A stretch of 64,000 nucleotides of DNA, taken from contig BLAL01000244.1 in assembly GCA_015698045.1 (NCBI GenBank), forward strand, positions 682,001-746,000. The letters are read 5' to 3'. The notes under the pieces were generated by a model. It had not been told where the DNA came from. It ran no database searches and saw nothing but the letters and a program-made list of their open reading frames with translations. Positions 26,552-37,532 of this stretch are shown piece after piece. Positions within the stretch are counted from its first letter, which is position 1, and every line of letters starts with the position of its first letter. This DNA comes from Rhizophagus clarus. Lineage: Eukaryota; Glomeromycota; Glomeromycetes; Glomerales; Glomeraceae. A program made the position numbers and the translations under genes.

Positions 26552-27504
26552 TAAGGATAGTGCCGCAAATAAGCAATTGCGGAATAATTGCGATTTATGG
26601 TATTGCGGAATATTGCGGATTTTTAAACCTAAATATCCGCAATTCCGCAATCCGCAATTGTCCGCAATTCCGCAAATATTCTGCAATTCCGTAAAGTACC
26701 GCAATTCAATTGCGGAATAATTGCGGAATTGTAGCACATTTGCGGAATTGCGATATATTTGCGGAATTGCAATTTCGCTAAAGCAATCCAAAAAAACGTT
26801 GTGAAACATTTTTTTTAATTAAAATATACTTTGAAAAAACGTTTCACAACGTTTTTTCTTTAAATTAATTAAAAAAATGTTGCAAAACGTTTTTTTTAAT
26901 TAAATATACTTTGAAAAAACGTTTCGCAACGTTTTTTCTTTAAATTAATTAAAAAAATGTTGCAAAACGTTTTTTTTAATTAAATATACTTTGAAAAAAC
27001 ATTTCACAACGTTTTTTCTTTAAATTAATTAAAAAACATTGCGAAACATTTTTTTTTAATTAAATATACTTTGAAAAAACGTTTCGCAACGTTTTTTCTT
27101 TAAATTAATTAAAAAAACGTTGCGAAATGCTTTTTATTAATTAAAATACTTTGAAAAAACGTTTCGCAACATTTTTTCGTTAAATTAATTAAAAAAATGT
27201 TGCGAAACATTTTTTATTAATTAAAATACTTTGAAAAAACGTTTCGCAACATTTTTTCGTTAAATTAATTAAAAAAACGTTGCAAAACGTTTTTTTTAAT
27301 TAAAATACTTTGAAAAAACATTTCGCAACGTTTTTTCGTTAAATTAATTAAAAAAACGTTTGTAAACATTTTTTTTATTAAATCGGTTTGGTAAACTGCC
27401 AAAACCGATCAGGTGAATTGCGGAATTGCGGTTCACTAACTGCAATTCAACTCCAAAATCCGCAATATTGCGGATTTGATAAATCAATTGCGGCACCATC
27501 CTTA
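26552..27504. mobile_element. 953-bp hAT-like non-autonomous element inside the retroposon ORF
   Basis: Terminal inverted repeat TAAGGATRGTGCCGCAA (17 bp, one transition between ends). Flanked by a perfect 8-bp duplication CTTTTAAC (26544-26551 and 27505-27512), the hallmark length for hAT. Subterminal regions on both sides carry many TTGCGGAAT-type motifs, as expected for transposase binding sites. The core is a seven-copy 80-bp satellite. There is no transposase ORF. Confidence 0.88.
26790..27375. repeat. 80-bp palindromic satellite, about 7 copies, in the hAT-like element
   Basis: The marker TTGAAAAAACRTTTCRCAAC starts at 26831, 26911, 26991, 27071, 27151, 27231 and 27310, a period of 80 bp (last 79). 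Each unit contains AAAAACGTTGCGAAACGTTT-like sequence and its reverse complement around TTAATTAA, so every unit can fold on itself. Confidence 0.92.
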
Positions 27505-28739
27505 CTTTTAACAACGTTCCACCTCAACAAGCGACTTCTTCGAAGAGTAGTGACAACATTAAACCTTCTGAACAGTCCACAATAATTCCAGATAAGAAGA
27601 GGAAACAGGAACATTTAGCAGATAACTTTAATAATTCTAACCTTATCCTTACCGGTTACTGCCCACAGCAAGAAGAACAGGCACAGCTGTTGGACTTGAT
27701 AGTATATGATATACCGGTCAAATGGGATAGTTACACTCTCCTAGGTAACTTAAGTTTCTGAGGAAAAATCGTATCAATCAGTACAAGGTGTCATAAGAAG
27801 TATTTATCAGCAAGGGTTCGATTGATACCAAACCATGAGTGCTTTAAAGCTTATAATGGAGGCGAGTGGACTGTCAGACTAGATGGTATCCCGGTTAGAT
27901 AGTTCCCAGCGTCATGGAACCTTTCAAAACGTAAATAACGAGAAAAGTTTCAGGCAGTCATTACTGACATTCCTGCAGATATGACTGAATCCACATTATT
28001 TCCCAACTGCACTCCCAGCAAGTTTGTAGTTGAGAGTGGAATGAAATCGTTCAAAGTAATTAAAGAATCCTCGGGGCAGAGAAAGTTGATTGGCTACTTC
28101 GCAACGTGGGATCAAGCTTCTAAATGTATAAGTACTCCACAACTCTGGAATGATGTTAGTCTTTCGTGGTGTCGTTATTCCTCTCCCAAACTTGGATTCA
28201 AGAAACATCCTCCAGCTAGATTTGGCAATGCTGGCAATAAAAATACAAGGCAATTTAAGCCTTCTCGTCAACTACATACTAATTTAGACAACCATAGGTG
28301 TCATAACCAGAACAAAAAAGAAAACTTTTCCTCAAATTCTGGTTCGACTTACAAGAAGAACTCTCGCTCCAAGTCCAACCAGTCCAATCGGCCGGACGTG
28401 AAACATTTAATAGCAGGACTAAAGGCCCTTTTGGAACAATTTATATAATTTAGTTATTCAGGTTTATCGGCCCTTAACTTAGGAATCTTTGTGATTTAGT
28501 TATATACTTGTTTTTATGTTTGTTTTCTTTTTAGAATATTTCTTTTTATTTTTTGACTCCCTTATTCCTTAAATCTATCTCTGGACGTCCTATTATACCT
28601 TATGAGAATAGGCTAGAATAGTTAGTCATATCAGGTACTTGTCACAGGTAGCTGTGGTTCCTGTAGATGAGACGGTATAGCATTTATTTGTATTTTGATT
28701 TTTTGATCAACTTTAATAAAGCATATGCATTTGACTTGA

Positions 28740-28779
<40 letters not shown>

Positions 28780-28782
<3 letters not shown>

Positions 28783-31087
28783 CAAAAAAAGATTATAAAT
28801 AAATAGATCTGTAGACCAAATTTTTATGGAAGAAAAATTTTATTTTCTCAATAAATTTATTATTTTACTAATAAAATCAGTTTTAATAAATAGAAAAATA
28901 AGTTTTTTGAAACAATTTAGATTTACTACAGAAGTGATTTTCTTCTATAAAGAATTTATATATATAAAAATATTTTATAAAATATATTTTAGAAAATTTA
29001 AATATTATTAAAATAATATAATATAATAATATATTAATGTCTGATTTTATTAATAGATACTGCCATAAAGACTTTAATATCAAATATTTACCAAACCTAT
29101 AAATACTAATAACAAAAAAAGAATAGATAACCTGAATTTTACTTTACTTTCTTATATTTACAGTATGTCATTTTTTTTGAACATTTTCTTTAAATAGTTA
29201 AGACTCTTTTATTATGTAATAAGCATTTAGTTTTCTGTACAATTACAACAAATTATACTTGATAAGAAAGATTTTTAGAATTTCTCATACTAATCAAATT
29301 CTATAAATTTAAATAATATATTAAAGGAAGACTAATCAAATAATTTAAACACATCACCTGCTAAATTTTTATTCAAATTATTAAAAAAGTTACTAAAAGA
29401 AATTAAAGAAGCAATAACTTTAAAACCTCACTTTAAAAGAAAATCCCTTTATAGCTTCTAACAATCAGTCTCATATAATATTATCTTCTGAATTAAAAAT
29501 AATTAAACCTTCTATAGTTCTATTTACATAATTACACTTTACTTACTCTCAAAATATCAGTAAAAAGAGATAATTTTATTTTATGACTATCTAATAATAA
29601 AAATAAAAATAAAAATAAAATATAAATAAAAAGATGAAATAAATAAAATTTCAATAAAAAAAAATAATATTATCATTATTAATTATTATTCTTCAAATAA
29701 AAAATAGGTACAATTATTAGACTTAATAATTTACAATATACTGGTCAAATAGAATAATTATAAACTTCTTGTATATTTTAATATTTAGGATAAAATTATA
29801 TTAGTTAGTATAAGAATGTATAAAAAATATCTTTCAGTAAAGATTAGACTGATATCTAATTATGAGTATCTGAAATTATATAATGAAGAAGATTGGACTG
29901 TTAGTCTAAATATAAGTTTAGTTAAATAGTTTCTGAATTTTAATATTTTAAAATCTTTTAAAAAAAAAATAAGAAGAAAAATTTTAAACTGTTATCTATA
30001 ATATATTAGAATTAATAACAGATACCTTTTTATTTTTCAATATAATTGCATTAATTTTTAATTAAAAGTGATCTTAAATCATTTAAAACTATTAAAGAAG
30101 TAGATGGCTTAAAAAAATTAATAGGATACTTTGCAATATGGAATGTAACTTTGTATCATATTAGTCATCTATAATAATAAAATAACATGATGTCTTTAAT
30201 ACTGTTATTCCACTTTAAATTTCAGTTTTAAAAGAAAATTACATATTATAGTAATATAAATAAATATAAGTTATTATATAGGATCACTATAAATTCTAAT
30301 CTTACTTTTATAGGTAATAGGTCAATAAATTACAATAAAAATCAAACTAAAACTCTAATCCTAATCAATTTAATAAGAAGATCTTTTATATATAAAAATA
30401 AATTAGTTCTTCAAGTCTGATGTGAAACATCTTATAGCTAAACTGAAAGCATTATTAAAATATTATATTTAGTTAGTAAGTAAATATAAAAATACTTATT
30501 AACTTAAAATAATTTTATATTTTGTTTTAATTTTAGTTAATATTTAAAAAATATTTTTTTTTTTCTTTTCCTTAAAATCTGCTGATAATGATACTCCAGA
30601 TAACAAGATTCTTGATGATCCACATATGGAACTGCTGTTAAAACCTCCTATTGCTATAAGAAAAGAAAGATTTTTAAAGGTTCTTAACCTTACATTTATT
30701 CAAATGTGAATATTAATACATTTAGACAACTCCTTTTTATGGCTATATAAGAAGTTAACAGGATTTTATAATGTTAGTTTATTAGAGGATTCTGATAATT
30801 TATTATTGATTAATTAATTGAAGATTTCTTATTTTATATTTATATTATTTTATTTTATTAGTTTTAGTTTTATTATTTTAGTATATTTTAAATTTTATTT
30901 TATTTTAAATAGTTTATATAGATTTTAAATTAGTTTATTTTTATAGATTTGTTTTTTTTTTTATTTGGTTCTATTTATGGATCATATTTAACTGAGTTGG
31001 GAAGGTTATATACTATTGTATATAATATTTTATTTAAATATTTTACAATAAATATAACATGATCTTTAAATTAAAAAAAAAAAAAAA
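28780..31087 (+). mobile_element. ORF1-only retroposon, copy 2, heavily mutated
   Basis: Colinear with copy 1 in the same orientation. GATCTGTAGACCAAATTTTT (28807) matches GATCTGTGAACCAAATTTTC (25815). AAAATCCCTTTATAGCTTCT (29441) matches AAAATCCCTTTATAGCTCCT (26479). The RRM-like and tail parts align near 29720-30470, and an A-run ends the unit near 31074-31087. Differences are mostly C in copy 1 to T in copy 2 and G to A. No open frame survives. It lacks the hAT-like insertion, so that insertion happened only in copy 1. A segment near 30580-30800 has no counterpart in copy 1. Confidence 0.7.
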
Positions 31088-31790
31088 TTTTTTCTATTTT
31101 GTTTTTTTATTCCTTTTAAATTTTATAAATAGACTTTTCACTATAATATTAAGAGTGGGCTATGATTGATACAGTAATATATGAAATATATCTATAACAT
31201 TAATTTATAAAACAAGTGGACTTTTATCAATTAATTTATATTTTCAGATCTAAAATTTAATAAAATATATTAACACATTCTTTGATTAAAAAAAAAAAAA
31301 ATAAATTATAAATATTAGAAATTATAAAAAATTTTATTTTAAAATTTATTATAATTTTACAGATTTTTTATTGCTTTCAAAATTATATATTTTTATAAAA
31401 ATAATTATTTGTAAGAATTTATAATTTTAAACTTTTTTATTTTTAGTAATTTTATTTTATTATAAATATTACAATAAAAATAATAGTAAATATATTAAAT
31501 TTTTTTATAATAAATAAATGTAAAAAATAATATAATACAAATAATTTATACTAATTATTAATAAATTCTTATAATCTTATTTAAAATTTCTTAAAATTTT
31601 TAATATTATTATTTAGATTTTAATAAAAAATATATAATAAAGATCTATATAATATTAAGATAATTGCAATTTGTTTTACAATAATTTAATAAATAAAGAT
31701 TTTTAAAAATTAAAATTTAATAAAATTACTAATAAATTTGAAATAATAAATTATATTATAATTCATTTTTAAAATATAACATGATCTTTG

Positions 31791-31821
<31 letters not shown>

Positions 31822-32201
31822 TAATAATTTATTTTTATAGTATTTTTATTTTATTTTATATTTATAAAATTTATTATTTAATATATATTAAAATATTTCA
31901 ATTTTTTTATTATAAAGTATAAAAACCTTATAAATAATAATTAAAATTAAGTGAAATTTATAAAACTACAAAAATAATACTATACTAATAAAGTAAATGT
32001 TAATAATTATAATTTTTTTTTATTTAATTTTATATGTTTATAATTAATTTTATATATTTATAAAATAAAAAAAATAATTAGTATAATTATAATGATATTT
32101 TTTTTTAGAATTATTTTTAATTATATTTTGTTATTACTTTTTAAAAAAAATTTGTTTAATTAATTGCTAATATTGATAATAAAAATTAAATATTTTACTA
32201 T
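31088..32201. other. Stacked retroposon 3' tails in A+T-rich DNA
   Basis: Two more A-runs (31286-31298 and 31796-31820) follow ends like those of copies 1 and 2: AACACATTCTTTGATT-A(n) and AACATGATCTTTGAATT-A(n). These look like 3' ends of further, heavily eroded members of the same family. No gene. Confidence 0.5.
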
Positions 32202-32210
32202 ATTTTTTTA

Positions 32211-32449
32211 GGGTTTAATCATTTTCTGCATCTGTAATATATCGCACCTTTTTTTGTTACCTATGTCACATTCCTTTTTTTTCATTTTTTTATATATATT
32301 CTAGGGACTTAGAATTTTTTTAGTTGTAAAAATCTATTTTTCATGACCCTAGCTAAATATTACATGTTTAATTTTGCTTGACATTACCATAATTTTACCT
32401 AGAGTATTCAGGATGCAATGTATCACAAGTGCAAAAAAAGATAAATCCC
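32211..32449. mobile_element. 239-bp MITE with 9-bp flanking duplication (MULE-like)
   Basis: GGGTTTAATCATTTTCTGCA at the left pairs with GGGATTTATCTTTTTTTGCA (right end in reverse), continuing imperfectly to about 38 bp. Both flanks are ATTTTTTTA (32202-32210 and 32450-32458). The duplication is low-complexity, so its length is weak evidence. GGG ends with 9 bp would fit Mutator-like elements. Confidence 0.5.
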
Positions 32450-32979
32450 ATTTTTTTAATTAATTTAAAATTTTTTTTTATTTAAAAAAATTTAAATTTT
32501 GATTGTTTATATAATATAATAAGCTTTATTATTTATTTAATTTGTATAAGATAAATAAAAAAATTTATTAATTATTTTATTTTTTTTTTTTATATAATTT
32601 TTAAAAATCTTAGTTAAAAATTGAATTTAAAAAAATTAAATAATAGAAAAATTTTATTTTTTAAATATGATTTAACTAATAATTTAAAAAATTAATCCAA
32701 TAATAAAAAATAAATAAAAATTAAATTTTCTATTAAAAGAATATTATTTTTTAAATTTTTATAGAAATGCAATTTTAAATGAATTAATAAAAATAAAATA
32801 TTATATAATTTTTCTATTAAATACTATTAGTAATTTTAGCATAATTTATAATTTTTAATGTATTTTAAAATATTAATAAGGTAATAAATAATTATGTTAA
32901 TATTATTTTAAAAAAATAAGAAAAATATATAAATATTATAATAATTTATTTTTATAAGAATTAAAATATAAGTATTTTT

Positions 32980-34155
32980 TTTTTTTTTTTGTAAGGTAGT
33001 GCAATTTATGAGTTTATTAGTTATATAAGAATACAGATATATCTGTTATTTATATAACTAATTTATTAAAACACCAAACCAGTTCCCCATCCTAAAAGAT
33101 TGCTCCTGTGCCCTACCATCACCCTATGAAATTCATCCATATCCTTCTATAGTAACTATTGAATTATATGGGATTATTATAACATATGGCTTCAGTATAT
33201 GCTTTCACTACCCTCTAAACAAAAAAAAGAAAAAAAGGAGGTTATATTGTATTTATATATTTTTATATTATTATATACTTTCCATGCTACTTTATTTTCC
33301 TATCTAATTTGTTTATTTATATATTGTCTTGATTTTTCCAAAGTTATTGACCATTGTTCATTATGTTTTAGTATTTTTCTTCCTTTTAAATCATATGTAT
33401 CTCCTTCTATTTGTGTGGTTAAAATTCTATTATATTTTATATATTTATGTGATGATAATCTTCTTTTCTTTTCTTGTTTCTTGATACCCTTTATCTGCTC
33501 CCATTCTGCTATTATTTTACAACATGGTTGCCAGATAATATTGTGAAATTCATTAGTAAATACTTCTAGGTATAGAGTAGCAATTGTTAATGCTATTTTT
33601 TTTGATTTTACAATATTTTTAAGTTCTTTATATTTCCCTTTTGAAAAGAAATTCCTTAATAATAGGTGAACAAAAGGAATAGGTAGTTCATAATTAATGC
33701 CTATTGTGTGTCTGAAGAAGTTTCTATTCCATAAGTGTAATTGTTATATATCTTTTTGATTGAGTTGAATTTGAATTTGTTTTTCTTGTATTGTAAAGTT
33801 TGTAAGCACTTGATCACATTGGTATACAGTATTATTGGCTATAGTTATCCATTTATCCTTAAGTTGTTGGCAGTAAATTATATGATCCTCATCTTCATTT
33901 TCTGTAAGACAGAATCTGCATTTTGCATCTCTATATAGGTCATATCTTCTTTCTTTCATTATTTCTAGAGTTGGAAGCAAGTAATTTGTAAGTTTTAAAT
34001 GTTTGATGAACCTGTTATTTGTTGCTGATGTTGTGCAATTAAATCCTGTATTTTTTTTGAAAAGTGCTCAAGTAACTTCCTCTTCTATTGTGAAAGTTGT
34101 ATTTATAAAAATTGATCTATGTATACGATTAAGATACCATGCTGCATCTAATGTA
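32980..34155 (-). mobile_element. 5'-truncated LINE insertion (ORF2 3' part) with 17-bp target duplication
   Basis: On the minus strand the segment runs from a truncated 5' point at 34155 to an A-tail (the T-run 32980-32990). AAAATATAAGTATTTTT occurs at 32963-32979 and again at 34156-34172, directly flanking the segment. A 5'-truncated body, 3' A-tail and a 17-bp duplication are the signature of target-primed reverse transcription. Confidence 0.85.
33060..34155 (-). pseudogene. LINE ORF2 C-terminal part (after the RT domain), with nonsense mutations
   Basis: One minus-strand frame reads through most of the segment. It contains LDAAWYLNRIHRSIF, then a classic C-terminal zinc motif (CRFC, 8 residues, H, 4 residues, C; near 33880-33930), then a long Lys/Ile-rich tail. 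LINE ORF2 proteins often end in such a CCHC motif after the RT/RNase H part (family knowledge). In-frame stops near 34076 (TGA) and 33744 (TAA) are each a single transition from TGG or CAA. More stops occur in the last 150 bp. The RT core itself is missing by truncation. Confidence 0.75.
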
Positions 34156-34172
34156 AAAATATAAGTATTTTT

Positions 34173-34182
34173 AATTATTAAT

Positions 34183-34213
<31 letters not shown>

Positions 34214-34647
34214 AACCTTTTTAATTTTTTAATTTCAAATTGCATTAAAATAAAAATAAATAAATTTATATATAATTTATAAAATACATTTAAATTAAAA
34301 ATTATTTAAATTATTTAATTAGAAAATTAATTAGCCAATTTTTTTTTTTAAAATATTATTAATTTTACTATTAATATTTTTTTAGGTTTTTGATTAAATA
34401 TTAAAAGAAATATAAATTAATAAATATCTTTTTATTTATAATAAATAAATATTGCAAATTATTATTTATTTTTATATAAATGTATAGTTAAAGTTTAAAA
34501 ATTTAGAATTTGAAATTTTATATGACAAAATAATTTAAAAAAAGTTTTATACAAGATTTTGAAAATATTATACACTTATTTAAATATTATATTACTATTT
34601 TTAGTTTAATTTTTTTTAAAAAAAAAAATTATTAAATTATTTAAATT
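34173..34647. other. A+T-rich spacer
   Basis: A (TA)n tract near 34187-34208 and otherwise plain A+T-rich DNA up to the 3' end of the first BTB gene. Nothing else seen. Confidence 0.5.
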
Positions 34648-35594
34648 CTATTTTTCTACAATTTGAAAAACTTCAATTTCTTCAACATAAAATTCTTCTT
34701 CATCATCTCTTATATTTTGCTCATAATAAACTTTTGTACAAGAGCCATATCTTGGTTTAGATTTATGACCAAACCAAATATCACCATAACCAAAACACGG
34801 ACCATGGAATTGTGTATCAAAAATAGCTCCATCAATAAAATAAGGTCTAACCTTACTAATTCTTAAAATTGTTCCGGATGGTTGTTGTTGTTCACTATCT
34901 ACTTGCAATAATGAAATATCATCATCATCTAAATCAATCATGGAAAATATAAAACTATCACCTGTAGCAATATAATTTCCATAACTGTACCATCCCACAG
35001 GATTATAACCCCCAATAATTTCGTATGATTCGGATATTTTAATAAATACAATAGCAGGACCACGATTATCAACATTTTTATGAAAAGATTCAAAAGAAAA
35101 CCCATCTCTGCTACCACGATAAATTAATTTAAACCTGTAAGGGATATTTATCCCATTATCTTTAACCAAATGGGAAGAAGAATGTGGTATTGTTAATGGT
35201 AATGATGATGACATTGAATTAGAATTAATATTTTTTCCTTCAATGTAATTGGAAATTAATATAGCATGTTTTGGTAAAATTATTTCAGAATCTAAATTTT
35301 TTGGCGAAATTCTAGTAGCTTGAATTTCTGTATATTTGGGTTCTTCACCTGTTAGATAGTATGACAAAAGATCCTGTCGTAATTTTTTTGGTAAAATCAG
35401 TTCAAATGGCCACACTTTATGATAAAAGTCTTTTGATGATATATTAAAAAATCTTATAAGTGGAAGTAAATTATGAAGAGTATTTTCCAAATTTAAGAAG
35501 TCTTCCGATGAAAAATTCTCCAAATCACTTTCAGGTGGAACATCAGAATTTTTTATTCCCCATTTTATCAAAAAACCCCATATATCCTAAAAGG

Positions 35595-35633
<39 letters not shown>

Positions 35634-36337
35634 ACAAAATTTTTCAGAATAAAATTTGCAGGCAATAATATTAACTTACTATTTCTTCAATTCCAAGATC
35701 ATCTCTTTTAAGAAGTCGTGATATTACAGTTTCGGTTACGTGAAGAAATTCTTCAGATTGAAAAAAATTCCAAGCATTTTCATTAATAATATTTAAACAA
35801 AATTTTTGTAATTTGTCACAAGAATCATGGTTAAATGCAACCTGTATAACATTAAAAATATTTTGTTGCATCCAAGTAACTTTATATGTTATTAAATAAT
35901 CTTGTACATGACTAAATAATTCGAATAGACATAATTCATCTGATGCTTCTATAAGTTTAAAAATTTCCAAATCTTCGAGTTGTTCTAAATAAATTGTTCC
36001 GCTATAAATATACCTAATCAACGAAAGAATTTTTTTTTTTTAAAAAAAAAAAGCAAAAATACAAACTAAGGTAGACTTCATATTACCTTAAAATGATATT
36101 AAATGCATTACATGAGATGTTTGGTTTCTTAAATATGATCATATCACCTTCTTTTCTTAACCAATCATTTGACAAAGCTGTATGAAAATATTCCGACCTA
36201 GCTCGTAATATAGAAGAGTGTGCTCTAAATGTTTTAAAATCTTTTCCTTGACCTATTTCAATTAACACATTATAATCATCTGCTTTTTCTAAAAGATTTG
36301 TTAAATCTAATGAAAGTGTTGACAAATATTGTGTCAT
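34648..36337 (-). CDS. BTB-BACK-TLDc protein, 3 exons, 507 aa
   Basis: Exons 36337-36087, 36013-35680 and 35586-34648 join in frame (251+334+939 nt; introns 73 and 93 bp, the second carrying a poly-A/T run of about 40). Residues about 20-130 form a BTB/POZ fold: YNVLIEIGQG, then FRAHSSILRARSEYFHTAL, then the RYIYSGTI end of the core. Residues 135-260 are BACK-like, ending LLKRDDLGIEEI|DIWGFLIKWG across the second intron. A TLDc domain follows (FKLIYRGSRDGFS, then GPAIVFIKISE, then IIGGYNPVGW, and the terminal EEIEVFQIVEK). BTB-BACK proteins usually recruit substrates to cullin-3; TLDc is an oxidation-resistance-type domain of uncertain role. This architecture is greatly expanded in Rhizophagus. 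It is related to the genes at 38961 and 59146. Confidence 0.9.
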
Positions 36338-36632
36338 GATTATTAGAAAATGTATTTATAATTTCGAGGAGAAAGTTAGAGATATGATATACTGTATATT
36401 AAATTAATTGAATTAATGATTGGTTTATTAAATAGTCATAAACGGTGCGACATGTTACGTCGTACATTACGTAACAAGGTAATCATTCGTCTGATCATCT
36501 ACTTTAACGAGGGCGCGTCTTTTGAAATTAAATATTTATAAATATTTATATCAGGTGTAAAATACAATTTTTTTCTCAAAAAAGTAATTTATAATAATTA
36601 TAATAATTGTAATCAATAATAAAATGTTTTTT

Positions 36633-37384
36633 TTATTTTATATTAGAAAATAAACAAGAATTCTTAAAAATTTGACTATCATTCATACTATTAGCAATGC
36701 TCATGTGTAATTTAAGTTGTTCTCTATTTTGTGAATAACCAAATTGCCAACTTAATTCAGGAATCTCACTTTTAAGGTATTGACCAATATCAGCACCATA
36801 CTTATTCAAAAAAGTATAACCAACACAGCCAAAAGGTTTTATCAATAGATCAATATCTTCTACTATAATGGCTCCTTTCTTATAAGGAAGACCCAAATTC
36901 ATAAATGGTGGCCAACCATTCTTACTGAATGTTACCGTAATTTCTGTTTCACAAATACTCATGACTTCTCTTATAACATTACGTAATGCGTATACAAATT
37001 GATCTAATTTTTCTACTGTAGGATTAGTTGTAAAAGAGAGGGTTGAAGGTTTTGGTGATCTTTCAAAAGGAATTTGAAAATAATCTAATTCTGCTTCTAT
37101 TTCTTCAAAAGAAATTAAGGGAAAATATGATGGAGATGATGATTTTGCAGAAACATCTTTTAAGTAAGATGAGTTATTATAAGGCAAATATATTTTTCCT
37201 GTGCGATAATATTGCATTACATAACGAAATAGATTTCCATCACGGTCGATAAAATATTCATTTTCATTTTTTGGATGAAGTAATGATAAATTGCGGTCTG
37301 CGAACATTGTTCCTAAGAGTGTATCGGGATATGACACAAGTGTTGACCTACGTGTCTCGTACTGTAAGGGAAAGACAATCATTG

Positions 37385-37415
<31 letters not shown>

Positions 37416-37532
37416 TAAAAATTAAAATTTCAAGAATATTTTCATTTCACTTACTTTAATACCACCAACATTTAATATAATAGTTTTTTCGGTGTAATCT
37501 GTAGCGATACTATTGTTTTTTCTATTTGACAT
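36633..37532 (-). CDS. KCTD-like T1/BTB protein, 2 exons, 268 aa
   Basis: Exon 1 (37532-37455) encodes MSNRKNNSIATDY...ILNVGGIK. After a 93-bp intron, exon 2 (37361-36633) continues YETRRSTLVSYPDTLLGTMF. Together they rebuild the first strand and helix of a T1 tetramerisation domain, so the 78-nt first exon is needed and is easily missed. The T1 part continues with YFIDRDGNLFRYVMQYYRTG and an EEIEAELDYFQIP segment. The C-terminal 150 residues form a separate domain with no catalytic motif I know (LPYKKGAIIVEDIDLL, FGYSQNREQLKLH). KCTD proteins act mostly as cullin-3 adaptors. It is not a channel, as no membrane span is present. It lies in tandem (same strand) with the BTB-TLDc gene downstream, 295 bp away. 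Confidence 0.88.

Larger units (their letters stand above)
25907..28448 (+). pseudogene. ORF1-like protein of the retroposon (527 codons when the insertion is ignored)
   Basis: The reading frame runs 25907-26551, is cut by a transposon, and resumes in the same frame at 27513-28448. The N-terminal about 100 residues are helical and resemble no catalytic fold I know. A Gln/Pro-rich linker follows, then a Lys-rich block with polyQ (near codons 175-190). The second half holds an RRM-like pattern (LIVYDIPVKWDSYTL, then GKIVSIS, then ARVRLIPN) and a C-terminal Asn/Ser/Lys-rich tail. Such basic, RNA-binding ORF1 proteins are typical of LINEs. Three in-frame stops (TGA 27759, TAG 27900, TAA 27936) each sit where a single transition would restore TGG, TGG and CAA. 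The element is not coding-competent as it stands. Confidence 0.7.
25781..28779 (+). mobile_element. ORF1-only LINE-like retroposon, copy 1, interrupted by a hAT-like element
   Basis: The unit starts near 25781, carries one long ORF (25907-28448, broken), has an AATAAA-type signal (AATAAAGCATATG near 28714) and ends in a poly-A tail of about 38 nt (28742-28779). The string TATCAAAAA occurs just before the unit and just after the tail and may be a target duplication; it could also be the start of copy 2. There is no reverse transcriptase or endonuclease ORF between the 5' region and the tail. Without the 953-bp insertion and its 8-bp duplication the element is about 2.0 kb. The next copy follows directly in the same orientation. 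Confidence 0.7.

Noticed and set aside
33199..33546. Plus-strand open frame of 115 codons
   Set aside because: Lies antisense to the LINE ORF2 relic and is Leu/Ile/Phe-rich because the coding strand is Lys/Asn-rich.
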